Shown here piece after piece: positions 18,701 to 25,442 of a stretch of DNA of 53,714 nt. The notes below the pieces were generated by a model that saw nothing but the letters and a program-made list of their open reading frames with translations, had not been told where the DNA came from and did no database searches. How positions within the stretch are numbered: position 1 is the stretch's first letter; every line of letters starts with the position of its first letter. Source of the stretch: a virus; the IMG/VR virus record IMGVR_UViG_3300033182_000063, positions 1 through 53,714 of that record, one strand, 5' to 3'. The position numbers were made by a program, and so were the translations under genes.

Positions 18701-20930
18701 GACCAAATTGTTCGGCAAGAGCGAAATGCAAGGTCCGTATGCACCGTTGAAGCGCTTCGGCGACTACGTCGTCGTACTTAAGTCAGACCAGCTGAAGGCT
18801 GCGGAAGACGCGCTCAAGAAAGACAATTCTAAAGCTAACCGCGACGCAGTGGAGAAACTGAAAGCTCAGCAGATTCATTACGTGGTTAAGTTCTTTGACA
18901 CAATGGGTTCTGCGAACCAGTTCCGTGACGCCAACCTAGCTAACTATCCTGCTTCTCCAGAGGCACGTACTCGTGACCAGAATGAGGACATGCGGGGCTT
19001 GCAGGGTGCAGAGGTTCTGTCTAAAGCCATCGGTCAGTTGACCGCAGTGGATGGACTAGACCCGAAAGCCAAGGACGCGTTCAAAAAGCTGTTGGAAGAA
19101 ATGTACTTCCAGACCATGCAGGAACGTGACGCACGTCAGTCTGGTCGCAAGCGTATGAGCTACGCAGGTTTTGAGGAGAACATGATCCGTTCGTTCCTCT
19201 CTCACGCGCACTCAGAAGCCAACATGATCGCTCACATGACCCACGGGGCTGAGATCAACTCAGCTCTGGCGGAAGCCAAGAAAGAGGCACGCGAGTCCGG
19301 TAGTGAAGAACTGAACCTGATCCACCAGAAGATGGTTACTCACTACGTTAAGAACATGACTCCACGCACTGGCTTGTGGAAGAGTATCGAAGACCGTGCG
19401 ACTGCGGTTACTACCGTGTGGATGCTGACTTCTAGTGTGGGCTACCACATCCAGAACGCTACTCAGACCATGATCGCCCTTGGCAAACTGGTTGAGATCG
19501 CATCTGCTCCGGCTACTTACAAGGCTCTCGGCAGAGGTTACGCACAGGCTCGCAATGTTGTGAGCTACGACTTCAAGAACCTCCAGACTGTCGTCGACGT
19601 GGCGAAGGCTGACCCTAAGTACCGCAAACTGTTGGAAGAGTTGAATCTTCGCCAGTTGCTAGACGTGGGTATCGAGCAAGACCTTAATGAGTTCGACTCT
19701 AAGGACTGGGGTAACAAAACGGTCAACAAGATCGGCGACGGCATGAGCAAAACCGCTCACCGCCTGTATCAGATCGCTCGTATGGTGGAAGGTTACAACC
19801 GTGTATCGAGTGCCGTAGCTGCTTATGATCTGGCGCAACGCAACGCCGGTAAGGTGAACCGTCTGTATGGCATGACTCCACAGGAGTACGCAGTAATGGT
19901 AGTTGAGGATACTCAGGGTAACTTCTCTGGTATCGACGCTCCACTGGCGTTCAAGCGTACTTCTAAGATCATCACTCAGTTCCGTAAGTATCAGGTAATG
20001 ATGGCTTGGTTCTACGTGGATGCAGCCAAGAAAGTTCTGAAGGGTGCTACTCCAGAGGAGCGTATCGCAGCAGCTCGTGTACTCGGGTTCTCTACCACCT
20101 ATGCAGCACTGGTCAGTGGCGCAGTCGGTATGCCGGCGATGGGTCTTTTCGCGCCTATCTTCTTCGCGCTTATCGGTGCAGGTGACGATGACGAGGAACC
20201 AAAAGACTTGGAGCGTTGGATCAGAGACAACGTCGAGGACGAAACTCTGGCTACCATTATCTCTCGTGGTCTACCTGCGGCAATCGGTCTGGATATGTCG
20301 ACCAAGCTGTCACAAGCCAAGATTTTCGATCCTCTACCGTACACTGACTACGAGTTGTCAGAAGAAGGTGCAGGTGACATCGTCGTCGACTTGATAACCG
20401 GTCCGTTCGGCTCCGTCGTCAAGAGTGGTCTGCGTGGTAAGAAGTACGCGGAAGAGGGCGACTACTACCGTGCCATCGAGAACATATCTCCAAAAGGGCT
20501 TCGCAGTATGATGGAGAGCTACCGCTACTCAACCGAAGGTTACAAACTATCCAACGGTGACATCGTGGCTGATCCATCTATGTTCGATTTCAAAGACCTG
20601 CTGATTAACGGTCTGGGGCTACAACCTACCGACCTGAATGTTCTCAAGTGGAAGTACGGGCAGCAGTACGAGTTGACGCAGTGGTTCACCGAAGAGCAGT
20701 CCAAAATCACCAAGGCGTACGTACGAGCTGAGAAAGCCGAGGACTACGACGAGATGGATAAATTGGAAGAGAAGTGGGAAGCGCTCCAAGAATCTAAAGA
20801 CCGAGTACGTCCATTCTTCAACGATTCCTACGGGGCTCTCAAGTACAGTCGCCTACGCAATCTGACTCGCGCTCCATACCGAGCAGAGAAACGTGCATCA
20901 AAAACCAGAGAGAAACTTGGTACTGACTAG
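12735..20930 (+). CDS. Giant polyvalent internal virion protein (zincin-like + ART-like domains)
   Basis: 2731 residues, the largest gene here. The N terminus has a repeated NPWE/DPW motif. Long Ala/Glu/Lys helical regions (about 350-1130) follow. His1220-Glu1221-x3-His1225 in MHEIGSHMGLDNLL is the HExxxHxG zinc motif of zincin-like peptidases in phage polyvalent proteins. At about 1355, FHGTATWFRKFNHDFMGTG then EGAQAFGWGTYLAE begins an ADP-ribosyltransferase-like domain (ART-PolyVal type), which closes near 1795-1807 (NKVIFNDKDVIRV). A helical region then leads to a hydrophobic patch (about 2449-2484) and a charged tail. Such proteins are thought to be injected with DNA and to act on host targets. 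Domain calls are from motifs; activity is untested. Bases about 16950-18200 look more AT-rich than the rest. Confidence 0.85.
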   Translation: MKNPWEVEDQVKTSNPWEAQTSERDPWDYGGADDDWRSELASRRPQSTEPQYESEDTSFVRDVADVGVGFVGAVPKAAGSLVSLGSLVPGVHYVADPLSSGLNSVGEWVDNTFLSDRQLEINKELQTRLQAAAEELGPDASIGDYIDNMVAQGGEAGAFIADHPGQVTNLIAQSLPYVFGGGVAAKGLKAGAKVVGAEKVANMGAKTSGAVGEGLITAGAVEGEIVRTNEQKGEDGYSLDRLAAVPAGVTTGLISRGGAQFSPVDIDTVAAKVAAGETADLMQEAAKQGFVKRTVKGAALEGVEETLQSGQEKVFTNIGTDEHPLKDVGGDAVIGGITGAGQGAGVNALAGLKQNSETNEDLVVRPDTETLLEEAQLTIPRNEDGSMPNIELPEVTPEGASTGLFVIMNGEQVDLAALQANRDALLVAHSTATPEQQAQIEEIVNQVAAIEQQMGAAQQVRDQELAAAAQQEEAKKDLRLKHADTFPDEAEFVNELKKEAQATRDAELDDPTTEIGAAFQQWRKDNNNYDTKNNSAAAKKQFLKDAGIQEGEVDFKGDYLAALDAHAEMKEVQANRNPQSQARIDREKAELVAELNEAVKSGDPAAIAAVEQKAINAGLMPAEWAEAKRTLTKGLNANKKTPKTNTNATPATPAAPATNLENTETPAPKTPKVSKVKADAIKRATEALGDNWQEEHPELSQLLDNGGLYKKDKNGVRRFDKFLNQAVEEKKAKDAEAQAEKDKINSMSDADIEMRNAAEEYATEKLGDNWVETYPDLNKVLDEGNYGLFNREVDAAADNAANATDSEIVSQKANTLANKENIKLAKTEQKIYDFLLERAKQGNLSDYVNADGSFNATAIAKDAGLKSKGVATTGRTRIKKKIAEALGMTEEQLTEGLSQTKRGNTQEFEDNRGDAPSVGTTVSENEIFGDDQTQSTMSEISSVGGSQSNIGDLTKEEKEYVDEQAISKPDPVQQQRQKDAQERLEKQIDAVLASPLAQEALNMWNNMKSDGAVSADQLSKQDAYDWIMTVAEVDAGYIDMKQLDKDQRDMERRYDANEVLTDETNQDAGQIESQKVLEGPSQDAQGTDGTRGTIDTEAAGDSAEVQLTAAEQKERASKVKVSTKKKRKFSVKNLFGGKGKKSVTRTAFMRELADITGKKAPWRVTVFDTTAEAIAARITDEDIGTIRPQGWVVPDSNGLDRAYFILENIKEGNERAVIMHEIGSHMGLDNLLTEEQVDIAVGKIMEWSELDDGSDASLYAKAARVRAAEAAPHMENPETDYPSELIAYFIEEAVNDGVDVTKSDGTALGDFIRKMWAAFKSAYRKFRGDNVDTLTPQDFVNLAYGAARLENSTTFHGTATWFRKFNHDFMGTGEGAQAFGWGTYLAERFGIGNEYRQADVSRKNNKTGSLFHFPKIFEALRGYSHSKNIGAKADHRTHDVKSQLIKDSIAAENKGVLKDVYIQRNDEDGNPKLIKVKIAPGAKVFNRGGYVLVQALVAGEDNSFQSKSSFLVQELVDKDGNSLLSEDEAFESYLAGMLELTDGTFGTTGQLYRVDYAFADEEMLDWDERVEDQPLVLKAINNMPDEIVDALMEDLATDEEFTGVTGELLYFSLSNLQFHDYMLEEYVPQKDYDQAQKAGSRVGPGTKGQAVTAKAIASAFLYQYGIKGIKFLDNTSRKKARRVVDDNQDTLVNDVPQLLDIVNDSTPYLKEKGARVLYYKKADGTVESLLVSTKSAVSYRTTSDGEARPVRIASSVDGVSIPLKELYTDQNATIPLEFDEAQIRADIDEAKKYKADGFTRNKVIFNDKDVIRVANNPGSKMGPGNIRFSVGKKSKQVAKTLMGSFGEMTVDNFAALAKTAVKELKFLHSFIRDVRDRMPSADKWYNFILESEKTRNEILQKVENIAVQAREMGDQQMKEVNKFIADSTLYQKWGYQPSWITDPNFKADPIMERRWKKLNADQRKVVEQVFQHGEDMRQLKADLAKKMGLTKLFGKSEMQGPYAPLKRFGDYVVVLKSDQLKAAEDALKKDNSKANRDAVEKLKAQQIHYVVKFFDTMGSANQFRDANLANYPASPEARTRDQNEDMRGLQGAEVLSKAIGQLTAVDGLDPKAKDAFKKLLEEMYFQTMQERDARQSGRKRMSYAGFEENMIRSFLSHAHSEANMIAHMTHGAEINSALAEAKKEARESGSEELNLIHQKMVTHYVKNMTPRTGLWKSIEDRATAVTTVWMLTSSVGYHIQNATQTMIALGKLVEIASAPATYKALGRGYAQARNVVSYDFKNLQTVVDVAKADPKYRKLLEELNLRQLLDVGIEQDLNEFDSKDWGNKTVNKIGDGMSKTAHRLYQIARMVEGYNRVSSAVAAYDLAQRNAGKVNRLYGMTPQEYAVMVVEDTQGNFSGIDAPLAFKRTSKIITQFRKYQVMMAWFYVDAAKKVLKGATPEERIAAARVLGFSTTYAALVSGAVGMPAMGLFAPIFFALIGAGDDDEEPKDLERWIRDNVEDETLATIISRGLPAAIGLDMSTKLSQAKIFDPLPYTDYELSEEGAGDIVVDLITGPFGSVVKSGLRGKKYAEEGDYYRAIENISPKGLRSMMESYRYSTEGYKLSNGDIVADPSMFDFKDLLINGLGLQPTDLNVLKWKYGQQYELTQWFTEEQSKITKAYVRAEKAEDYDEMDKLEEKWEALQESKDRVRPFFNDSYGALKYSRLRNLTRAPYRAEKRASKTREKLGTD
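13769..13784. promoter_or_regulatory. Internal copy of the 16-bp dyad inside the polyvalent gene
   Basis: TGTTAACGCGTTAGCA differs from a perfect palindrome of the consensus at one base. It lies about 1 kb into the 2731-codon gene, coding for VNALA. It may be a chance match or an internal regulatory site; unlike the intergenic copies it has no promoter context. Confidence 0.3.
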
Positions 20931-20951
20931 GAATTAAGTTACTATCATCTT

Positions 20952-20968
20952 AACCACCTCTAGTGGTT
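20952..20968 (+). terminator. Weak hairpin after the late operon
   Basis: AACCAC-CTCTA-GTGGTT, a 6-bp stem followed by only three T residues. It precedes the strong terminator 25 bases downstream and may help to stop transcription. Confidence 0.4.
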
Positions 20969-20992
20969 TCCCACTCCTATGGGCAGTTGATT

Positions 20993-21022
20993 CACCCCGG
21001 TCTTCCTTCCGGGGTGTTTTTT
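20993..21022 (+). terminator. Strong intrinsic terminator of the late operon
   Basis: CACCCCGG-TCTTCCTT-CCGGGGTG, an 8-bp perfect GC-rich stem with an 8-base loop, followed by TTTTTT. It lies 63 bases after the end of the polyvalent gene and isolates the late operon from attP and the integrase. Confidence 0.9.
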
Positions 21023-21084
21023 GTCTGATGGTTACAGTTTTAGTGACAGGTGGCGGGTAACCACTTGATAAACTTCTGGAAGTT

Positions 21085-21133
21085 TCGCCCTTTCACGGCG
21101 ACGACAGGGGTTCGACTCCCCTAGGGGACGCCA
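21085..21133 (+). other. attP: 3' half of a tRNA-Glu(UUC) gene
   Basis: TCGCC-CTTTCAC-GGCGA forms an anticodon arm with the anticodon TTC. ACGAC and AGGGG-TTCGACT-CCCCT follow as variable region and T arm, then AGGGGAC-G-CCA as the 3' acceptor strand, discriminator and CCA end. This is the 3' half of a gammaproteobacterial tRNA-Glu, whose 5' end would read GTCCCCT; no such 5' half is found upstream. A tRNA 3' fragment directly before a tyrosine integrase is the classic phage attachment site: integration restores the host tRNA. The fragment itself is not a functional tRNA. Confidence 0.88.
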
Positions 21134-21141
21134 TATAAAAC

Positions 21142-21170
21142 AAAGGGTTACGTAACAGTAGCCCTTTTTT
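21142..21170 (+). terminator. Terminator following the tRNA-Glu fragment
   Basis: AAAGGGTTAC-GTAACA-GTAGCCCTTT, a 10-bp stem with one G-T pair, then more T residues. It lies 8 bases after the CCA end. After integration it would end transcription of the restored host tRNA-Glu gene, and in the free phage it shields the integrase. Confidence 0.75.
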
Positions 21171-21194
21171 ATTTCTATCTGAACACGTTTGAAC

Positions 21195-21212
21195 ACAGGT
21201 GAACTTACCTGT
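21195..21212. repeat. Inverted repeat between attP and integrase
   Basis: ACAGGT-GAACTT-ACCTGT, 6-bp arms with a 6-base spacer, in the integrase leader. The right half (TTACCTGTACAG) partly resembles the window-wide dyad. It could be an arm-type site for the integrase or excision factor, or an operator; only the symmetry is certain. Confidence 0.4.
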
Positions 21213-21248
21213 ACAGTTACATTTAGTTACAGGTTATCCCAACTAAAT

Positions 21249-22259
21249 ATGGCTACGTTATACAAGCGTGGGCAGACCTTCTGGATTAAGTGGTACAAGG
21301 ACGGCAAAGCCCATTACGAATCCCTCAAGACCAGAGAAAAATCCAAAGCCAAGCTGCTGCTAAACGCCAAAGAGATTGAGCTTCGCACTGGCAACAACCC
21401 GATCCCCAAGGACGACATGAGCTTTGAGGACTTCGCGGCAACCTATCTCCACTGGCACGCAGACGAGCATCCGGCGCACAACGAGCGTGTGCATCAGATC
21501 GTACATTCGTACCTAATTCCTGAGTTCGGGCAGTTCAAAATGCACCAGTTGGAACCCGTCGTCGTGGAACATTACAAACAGAAGCGGCGACGCACTAAGA
21601 ACCACAAGGGCACTGTTCCCGCCGCAGCCACCATAAATAAAGAACTCAAAACCCTGCGAGCAGTTGTTAACAAGGCGGTGGAGTGGAACGTTCTCGCCAA
21701 GAACCATCTGGCGACGGTGAAGGACATCAAGGCGGTAGCCTCTAAACCAATAAACTATTACACAGTTGAGCAGCTAAACGAAATATACGAAACAGACCCA
21801 GATCACGCCGACGTCTGGCGCCTGCTAGCCAACACCGGTATGCGACGAGCTGAGGCATATAACCTGACATGGGATTACGTGCTTGAGCAGCACATTCGCG
21901 TAGTGTCCACTGAAGACGCCAGAACGAAGGACGCCGAGTGGCGGGACATACCGATCTCGCCCGGGTGCTGCGACGCGTTGAACGCACTGGCTAAAAACTA
22001 TACAGCGTCGACGTATGTGCTACCTCGTGTGCATAAGGACTCAATCAGTAGAGCCTTTAAGAAGGTAGTCGGTAGAGTTGGTGGGATAGGGAGTTTGCAC
22101 GATCTTCGCCACACGTTCATCAGCCATCTGGTGATGCAGGGCGTTCCATTGCGGACGGTGCAGGTCTTGGCGGGGCACTCGACGATACGAGTTACAGAAC
22201 AATATTCGCACCTGTCACCAAACTACATGGTGGATGCGGTGGCGAACCTAAAATTATAA
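21249..22259 (+). CDS. int: Tyrosine recombinase / phage integrase
   Basis: 336 residues from ATG 21249; a TTG 60 bases upstream would add 20 residues unlike the family. The N terminus (ATLYKRGQTFWIKWYKDGKA) is the usual arm-binding domain, residues about 55-150 the SAM-like core-binding domain, and the rest the catalytic domain. Catalytic residues are present: Arg199 (TGMRRAE), Lys227 (RTKDAEWRDIPI, likely), His284 and Arg287 (LHDLRHTFISH), His310 (LAGHSTIRV) and Tyr319 (TEQYSHL). It recombines attP in the adjacent tRNA-Glu fragment with the host tRNA gene. Ribosome site weak. It is the only + strand gene of the central region. Confidence 0.95.
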   Translation: MATLYKRGQTFWIKWYKDGKAHYESLKTREKSKAKLLLNAKEIELRTGNNPIPKDDMSFEDFAATYLHWHADEHPAHNERVHQIVHSYLIPEFGQFKMHQLEPVVVEHYKQKRRRTKNHKGTVPAAATINKELKTLRAVVNKAVEWNVLAKNHLATVKDIKAVASKPINYYTVEQLNEIYETDPDHADVWRLLANTGMRRAEAYNLTWDYVLEQHIRVVSTEDARTKDAEWRDIPISPGCCDALNALAKNYTASTYVLPRVHKDSISRAFKKVVGRVGGIGSLHDLRHTFISHLVMQGVPLRTVQVLAGHSTIRVTEQYSHLSPNYMVDAVANLKL

Positions 22260-22277
22260 AAGCCCCTTACGGGGGCT
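22249..22277 (-). terminator. Terminator of the early (- strand) block
   Basis: Read on the - strand: AGCCCC-CGTAA-GGGGCT, a 6-bp GC-rich stem, then TTTATAATTTT. It ends the leftward early transcript 138 bases after the prim-pol stop and overlaps the 3' end of the integrase gene, where the two units converge. The same stem read rightward has no T tract. The remaining sequence from 22278 to 22414 shows no clear gene. Confidence 0.7.
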
Positions 22278-22414
22278 AGGCGGTTGGATCATCAGGCAAT
22301 GAAGATGAGGAGGACTTGTATGGGGAATCCTGTCTCAGAGGTCGGCTCCGACTCCAACTGCGAGTGTTAGTTTAGCCACGCACCGCTCGCTGACGTGGAA
22401 TAGCACTCCGCGCA

Positions 22415-25369
22415 CTAATCTGCTTTTTCAACCTGTGTCTCGACGTGTGTTTCGTCCTTCTTAACTAAAGTTAGAGGGGCACGTCCGCCGAACAATTTGT
22501 TGAATTTGATCTCGTAACAACGGGCTTGACCAGATGGAACCGTACTACCAGAACCTAACACTACACGGTTGCTAGGCTGTCCGTCGGCTGTGTAGATTAA
22601 GTAACCTGCACGATCCATCTCTTCTTTCATGGCACTTGGAGCGATACCGTGGTCCTTACACCAGTCGGAAACTGCCTTAACCGTGACAAATATTTTCTTG
22701 TCGTCGGTGGCAACACGCCCGACGGCGGGTCCACGCAGAGCTTCCATCGGATGTTCCTTGGCTTTGGTGCGTGAGTCTGCGAAGTGTTTGGTGATGATGA
22801 GTCGTCCGGGCAGGGTAGCGATGAAGCTAGCCAACTGCTCACTGATGTCCGTGTTGGATTCCTTACGGCTCTCACGCATTTTGATGACGTGATCTAAAGC
22901 CCATGACTTCATGTTGGCGAGGTCGAAACTAACCAGACCTAGCTTTTCAGCGATCTTACCTGCCACGTATGCAGTACAGATGGTGTCACGGTAGAAGCGT
23001 TCTTTGTTGTCGTCCTCAGACTTCGGATTGAACTTGGCACGAGCCGCTTGCATCTGGCGCTTAACCCAGTCGTAGTTCTTAATCACGAAACGGATGAACG
23101 GACGGCACGCTTCGCCGTACACATTGTCCATGTGGTTCTCGATGAACTCCTGCGTGATGTCAGGGAACACCTTGGTACGGTAGTCAGCCGGTAGCTGTAC
23201 CTCGAAGAAGCGGAGCTGAGTTGCCTCAACTCTATAACCTGCCGGCAGCTTACTGATTGACTCGTGGATCGAGTCGTTCGATGTGATGAAACTGTTCTTG
23301 AACCACTGACCGCCGACGGTGCTGAACTTACCGTTAGTACCCAGACGCTCCTTATCCCTGCCGTTACCAAGAGAGTAGGCGGTACGGGTCAATTCCTCTG
23401 GCGACCTGCCGGAGAACTCGTCGAGTAGCATAGGCAGTGAACCCATGATGGCGATGCGTTTGATCGCAGCGTTAAGGGTAGAACCCTGCTCACCAGTCTG
23501 GCGTTCCATACGCTCTGGGTTTCCGTAGAAGCCACAAGCGATCTTGGCGGCAGTAGATTTACCAGTACCACCATGACCTGTGAAGGCTAGCGGTAGACCG
23601 TGCCAGTTAGATGAACCCATCAACTCAACGAGGATTGACCCCATCGAGTGGCACAGTGCGAACTGGAATGGCTCGGCACCTTCTCGGTTATAGAGCTTGT
23701 CGATGTTATCAACCCACTCGTCGAGAGTACCCTTGGTGCCGAAATCAACGGCTACGTCTGTTGGCATATCTGGATCACACAGGACAGTCTCTTCGTCCTT
23801 AGCTGTAATCATCGTCGTGCCGATAACGAAACCGGTCTTGTCCTCGTTCCAACCAAACTGTCGGTAGGTCTTAGTCTCGATGCGCCATGCTTGTAGCGTT
23901 TCGATTAAGCCCTCTGCAAATTCAGCCATGTCGTTCCTCGCATTTTTGGTACGCATCAAGAAAACTTCATGCGACGCCAGTGTCTTTGCCATCATGTCCG
24001 TTGAGGCTAGCTCTGAGGTAGGCATGAAGAACTCACGCCACTTACCGTTTTTCTCTTTGGCTCGCCAGTGGACTACCCATGTACCTTCCGAGTCTTGGAT
24101 ACGGTTAAGTGGGTAGATGAACGAACGTGCGAATGGACGCCACTGCACAACGCCGTCAGCATCAACAACTGCTCTGGAGAGAGCCGTGCCGTTCCAACGG
24201 TAGCCACTGTTAGGCCAGTAAGGGATCGTCTGCCCCTCAATAACTGTATGAGGCGTTGCCTGTGTGCTGTCGTCTTCGTCGTCAGTTTTCTTTACAGTCT
24301 CTTCGGCTACGGACTCAGCTTGCTCAGATGCCCCCAACTGAATTGGATACTTACATTTGCTAGCCATAGGACAGTCAGCCATACAGCCGACATGCTTATC
24401 CATCTCAATACAAGAAGTGGGACCGACGTTCCATTCGTCAATCTTGTCCTGCGTCTCAATCTGCGAGTACGCTTCATGACCCTTGCTCCACTCGTGGATG
24501 ATGGCTTCACCGTCTTTACAAAACTTGACCACGCCAATCGCACGGTGCCAGTGGGGTTCTGCAATGTTGCCTCCAGATTCTTTAAAGTCGCGGATAGCCT
24601 TACAATGTTGTGCAACAATATCTGCGTCTGATTCAGGGTAGTCGCCCAGTGCCGCTGCGAAAGGGTTGTCCGAACTCTTCTTCACTTTGGTTGGGGCAGG
24701 GGCGACATTGAACTCTTTGATGTACGACTGGAGTGCGTCGCGTACTTTATCAACTGAGTAAGCCTTTCCTAGTTTGACTAACTCAACTGGTCGCTCCATG
24801 TCGTTCTTACGGTTGTGCGTACCAACTGGACGTAGGATGCGTGCGCTATCCATGTCGACAGCTCGGTCAGCTTTCAACCCAAGGTGTGTGGTTACGTCGC
24901 GCTTCATAGCGGACAGCTCTTCCCAGACTTCTTTGGAAACGTCCTGATCTAGGGAGATGTAGCAGTGGTATCCACCGCCGGAAGATGTGATGGTAGGCGT
25001 CAGCTTGACTGCCTGTGCGAAACGAACAACGTCGGCGAGTGCTTCTTTTCTCGTCGCGTACTTCTTGTCGTCGTCGTCGTCGACGTCGAAGTCGTCGTAT
25101 AAACTACGGCATGCAACTACGTTCTCTTGTGTCCGTATACGTTGTTTGCCTTTGGATTCGTCGGTGTACCAGTCACCGAAAGAGTTGACTGCGAAATAAA
25201 CTGTTTCGCCTTTGCTATCGAATATGTTGGCTAACTTAGCCGCTTCTCTAGCTGTATCGTATGATTTGTATTTGAACCAAACACCACCGTGTTCTGCGGG
25301 GGTTGCCAGTGCGAGTATCTTCTTTCCCTCGCTCGGCATTATTAGTTCTAAAAATTCTTGTGTCCCCAT
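22415..25369 (-). CDS. Primase-polymerase / helicase fusion (AEP prim-pol + DUF927-like ATPase)
   Basis: 984 residues. The N-terminal part has archaeo-eukaryotic primase motifs: acidic DFDVD in residues 93-97, GGGYHCYI (131-138) as the sxH motif, and DSARILRPVGTHNRK (174-188). A Cys cluster follows near 320-340 (C-x8-C-x3-C-x5-C). The C-terminal half is a ring-type ATPase with Walker A GHGGTGKST (598-606) and Walker B MLLDEF (647-652), resembling the DUF927/D5-like helicase class. One protein would thus open the helix and prime replication, replacing separate DnaG and DnaB functions. A dyad operator lies 12-27 bases upstream. It is the last gene of the early block. Confidence 0.85.
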   Translation of the reverse strand: MGTQEFLELIMPSEGKKILALATPAEHGGVWFKYKSYDTAREAAKLANIFDSKGETVYFAVNSFGDWYTDESKGKQRIRTQENVVACRSLYDDFDVDDDDDKKYATRKEALADVVRFAQAVKLTPTITSSGGGYHCYISLDQDVSKEVWEELSAMKRDVTTHLGLKADRAVDMDSARILRPVGTHNRKNDMERPVELVKLGKAYSVDKVRDALQSYIKEFNVAPAPTKVKKSSDNPFAAALGDYPESDADIVAQHCKAIRDFKESGGNIAEPHWHRAIGVVKFCKDGEAIIHEWSKGHEAYSQIETQDKIDEWNVGPTSCIEMDKHVGCMADCPMASKCKYPIQLGASEQAESVAEETVKKTDDEDDSTQATPHTVIEGQTIPYWPNSGYRWNGTALSRAVVDADGVVQWRPFARSFIYPLNRIQDSEGTWVVHWRAKEKNGKWREFFMPTSELASTDMMAKTLASHEVFLMRTKNARNDMAEFAEGLIETLQAWRIETKTYRQFGWNEDKTGFVIGTTMITAKDEETVLCDPDMPTDVAVDFGTKGTLDEWVDNIDKLYNREGAEPFQFALCHSMGSILVELMGSSNWHGLPLAFTGHGGTGKSTAAKIACGFYGNPERMERQTGEQGSTLNAAIKRIAIMGSLPMLLDEFSGRSPEELTRTAYSLGNGRDKERLGTNGKFSTVGGQWFKNSFITSNDSIHESISKLPAGYRVEATQLRFFEVQLPADYRTKVFPDITQEFIENHMDNVYGEACRPFIRFVIKNYDWVKRQMQAARAKFNPKSEDDNKERFYRDTICTAYVAGKIAEKLGLVSFDLANMKSWALDHVIKMRESRKESNTDISEQLASFIATLPGRLIITKHFADSRTKAKEHPMEALRGPAVGRVATDDKKIFVTVKAVSDWCKDHGIAPSAMKEEMDRAGYLIYTADGQPSNRVVLGSGSTVPSGQARCYEIKFNKLFGGRAPLTLVKKDETHVETQVEKAD

Positions 25370-25380
25370 AACACCCGACC

Positions 25381-25396
25381 TGTTAACGCGTTGACA
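25381..25396. promoter_or_regulatory. 16-bp dyad upstream of the prim-pol gene
   Basis: TGTTAACGCGTTGACA, 15 of 16 positions palindromically consistent with the consensus. It sits 12 bases before the prim-pol start on the - strand and just downstream of a hairpin that separates the SSB-like gene, so prim-pol probably has its own controlled start. Confidence 0.65.
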
Positions 25397-25400
25397 GATA

Positions 25401-25425
25401 GAAACGGGGGACTAGCCCCCGTTTC
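25401..25425 (-). terminator. Hairpin between SSB-like and prim-pol genes
   Basis: GAAACGGGGG-ACTAG-CCCCCGTTTC, a perfect 10-bp stem. On the - strand it is followed by a weak T-containing tail (TATCTG), so it may be a terminator, an attenuator or an RNA-stabilising stem. It lies directly next to a dyad operator. Confidence 0.65.
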
Positions 25426-25442
25426 ACCAAGCGATTGTTTTA

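Noticed and set aside
21085-21133. A functional phage tRNA-Glu gene.
   Set aside because: Only the half from the anticodon arm to CCA is present; the 5' acceptor strand (GTCCCCT) and D arm are missing upstream.
21189-21248. Earlier TTG start for the integrase.
   Set aside because: The added 20 residues run through the leader inverted repeat and do not resemble the family; the ATG at 21249 gives a standard N terminus.
22320-22370. A 16-codon + strand frame with a strong ribosome-site-like GAGGAGG upstream.
   Set aside because: Very short, no coding bias, and lies after the converging terminator; may be chance.
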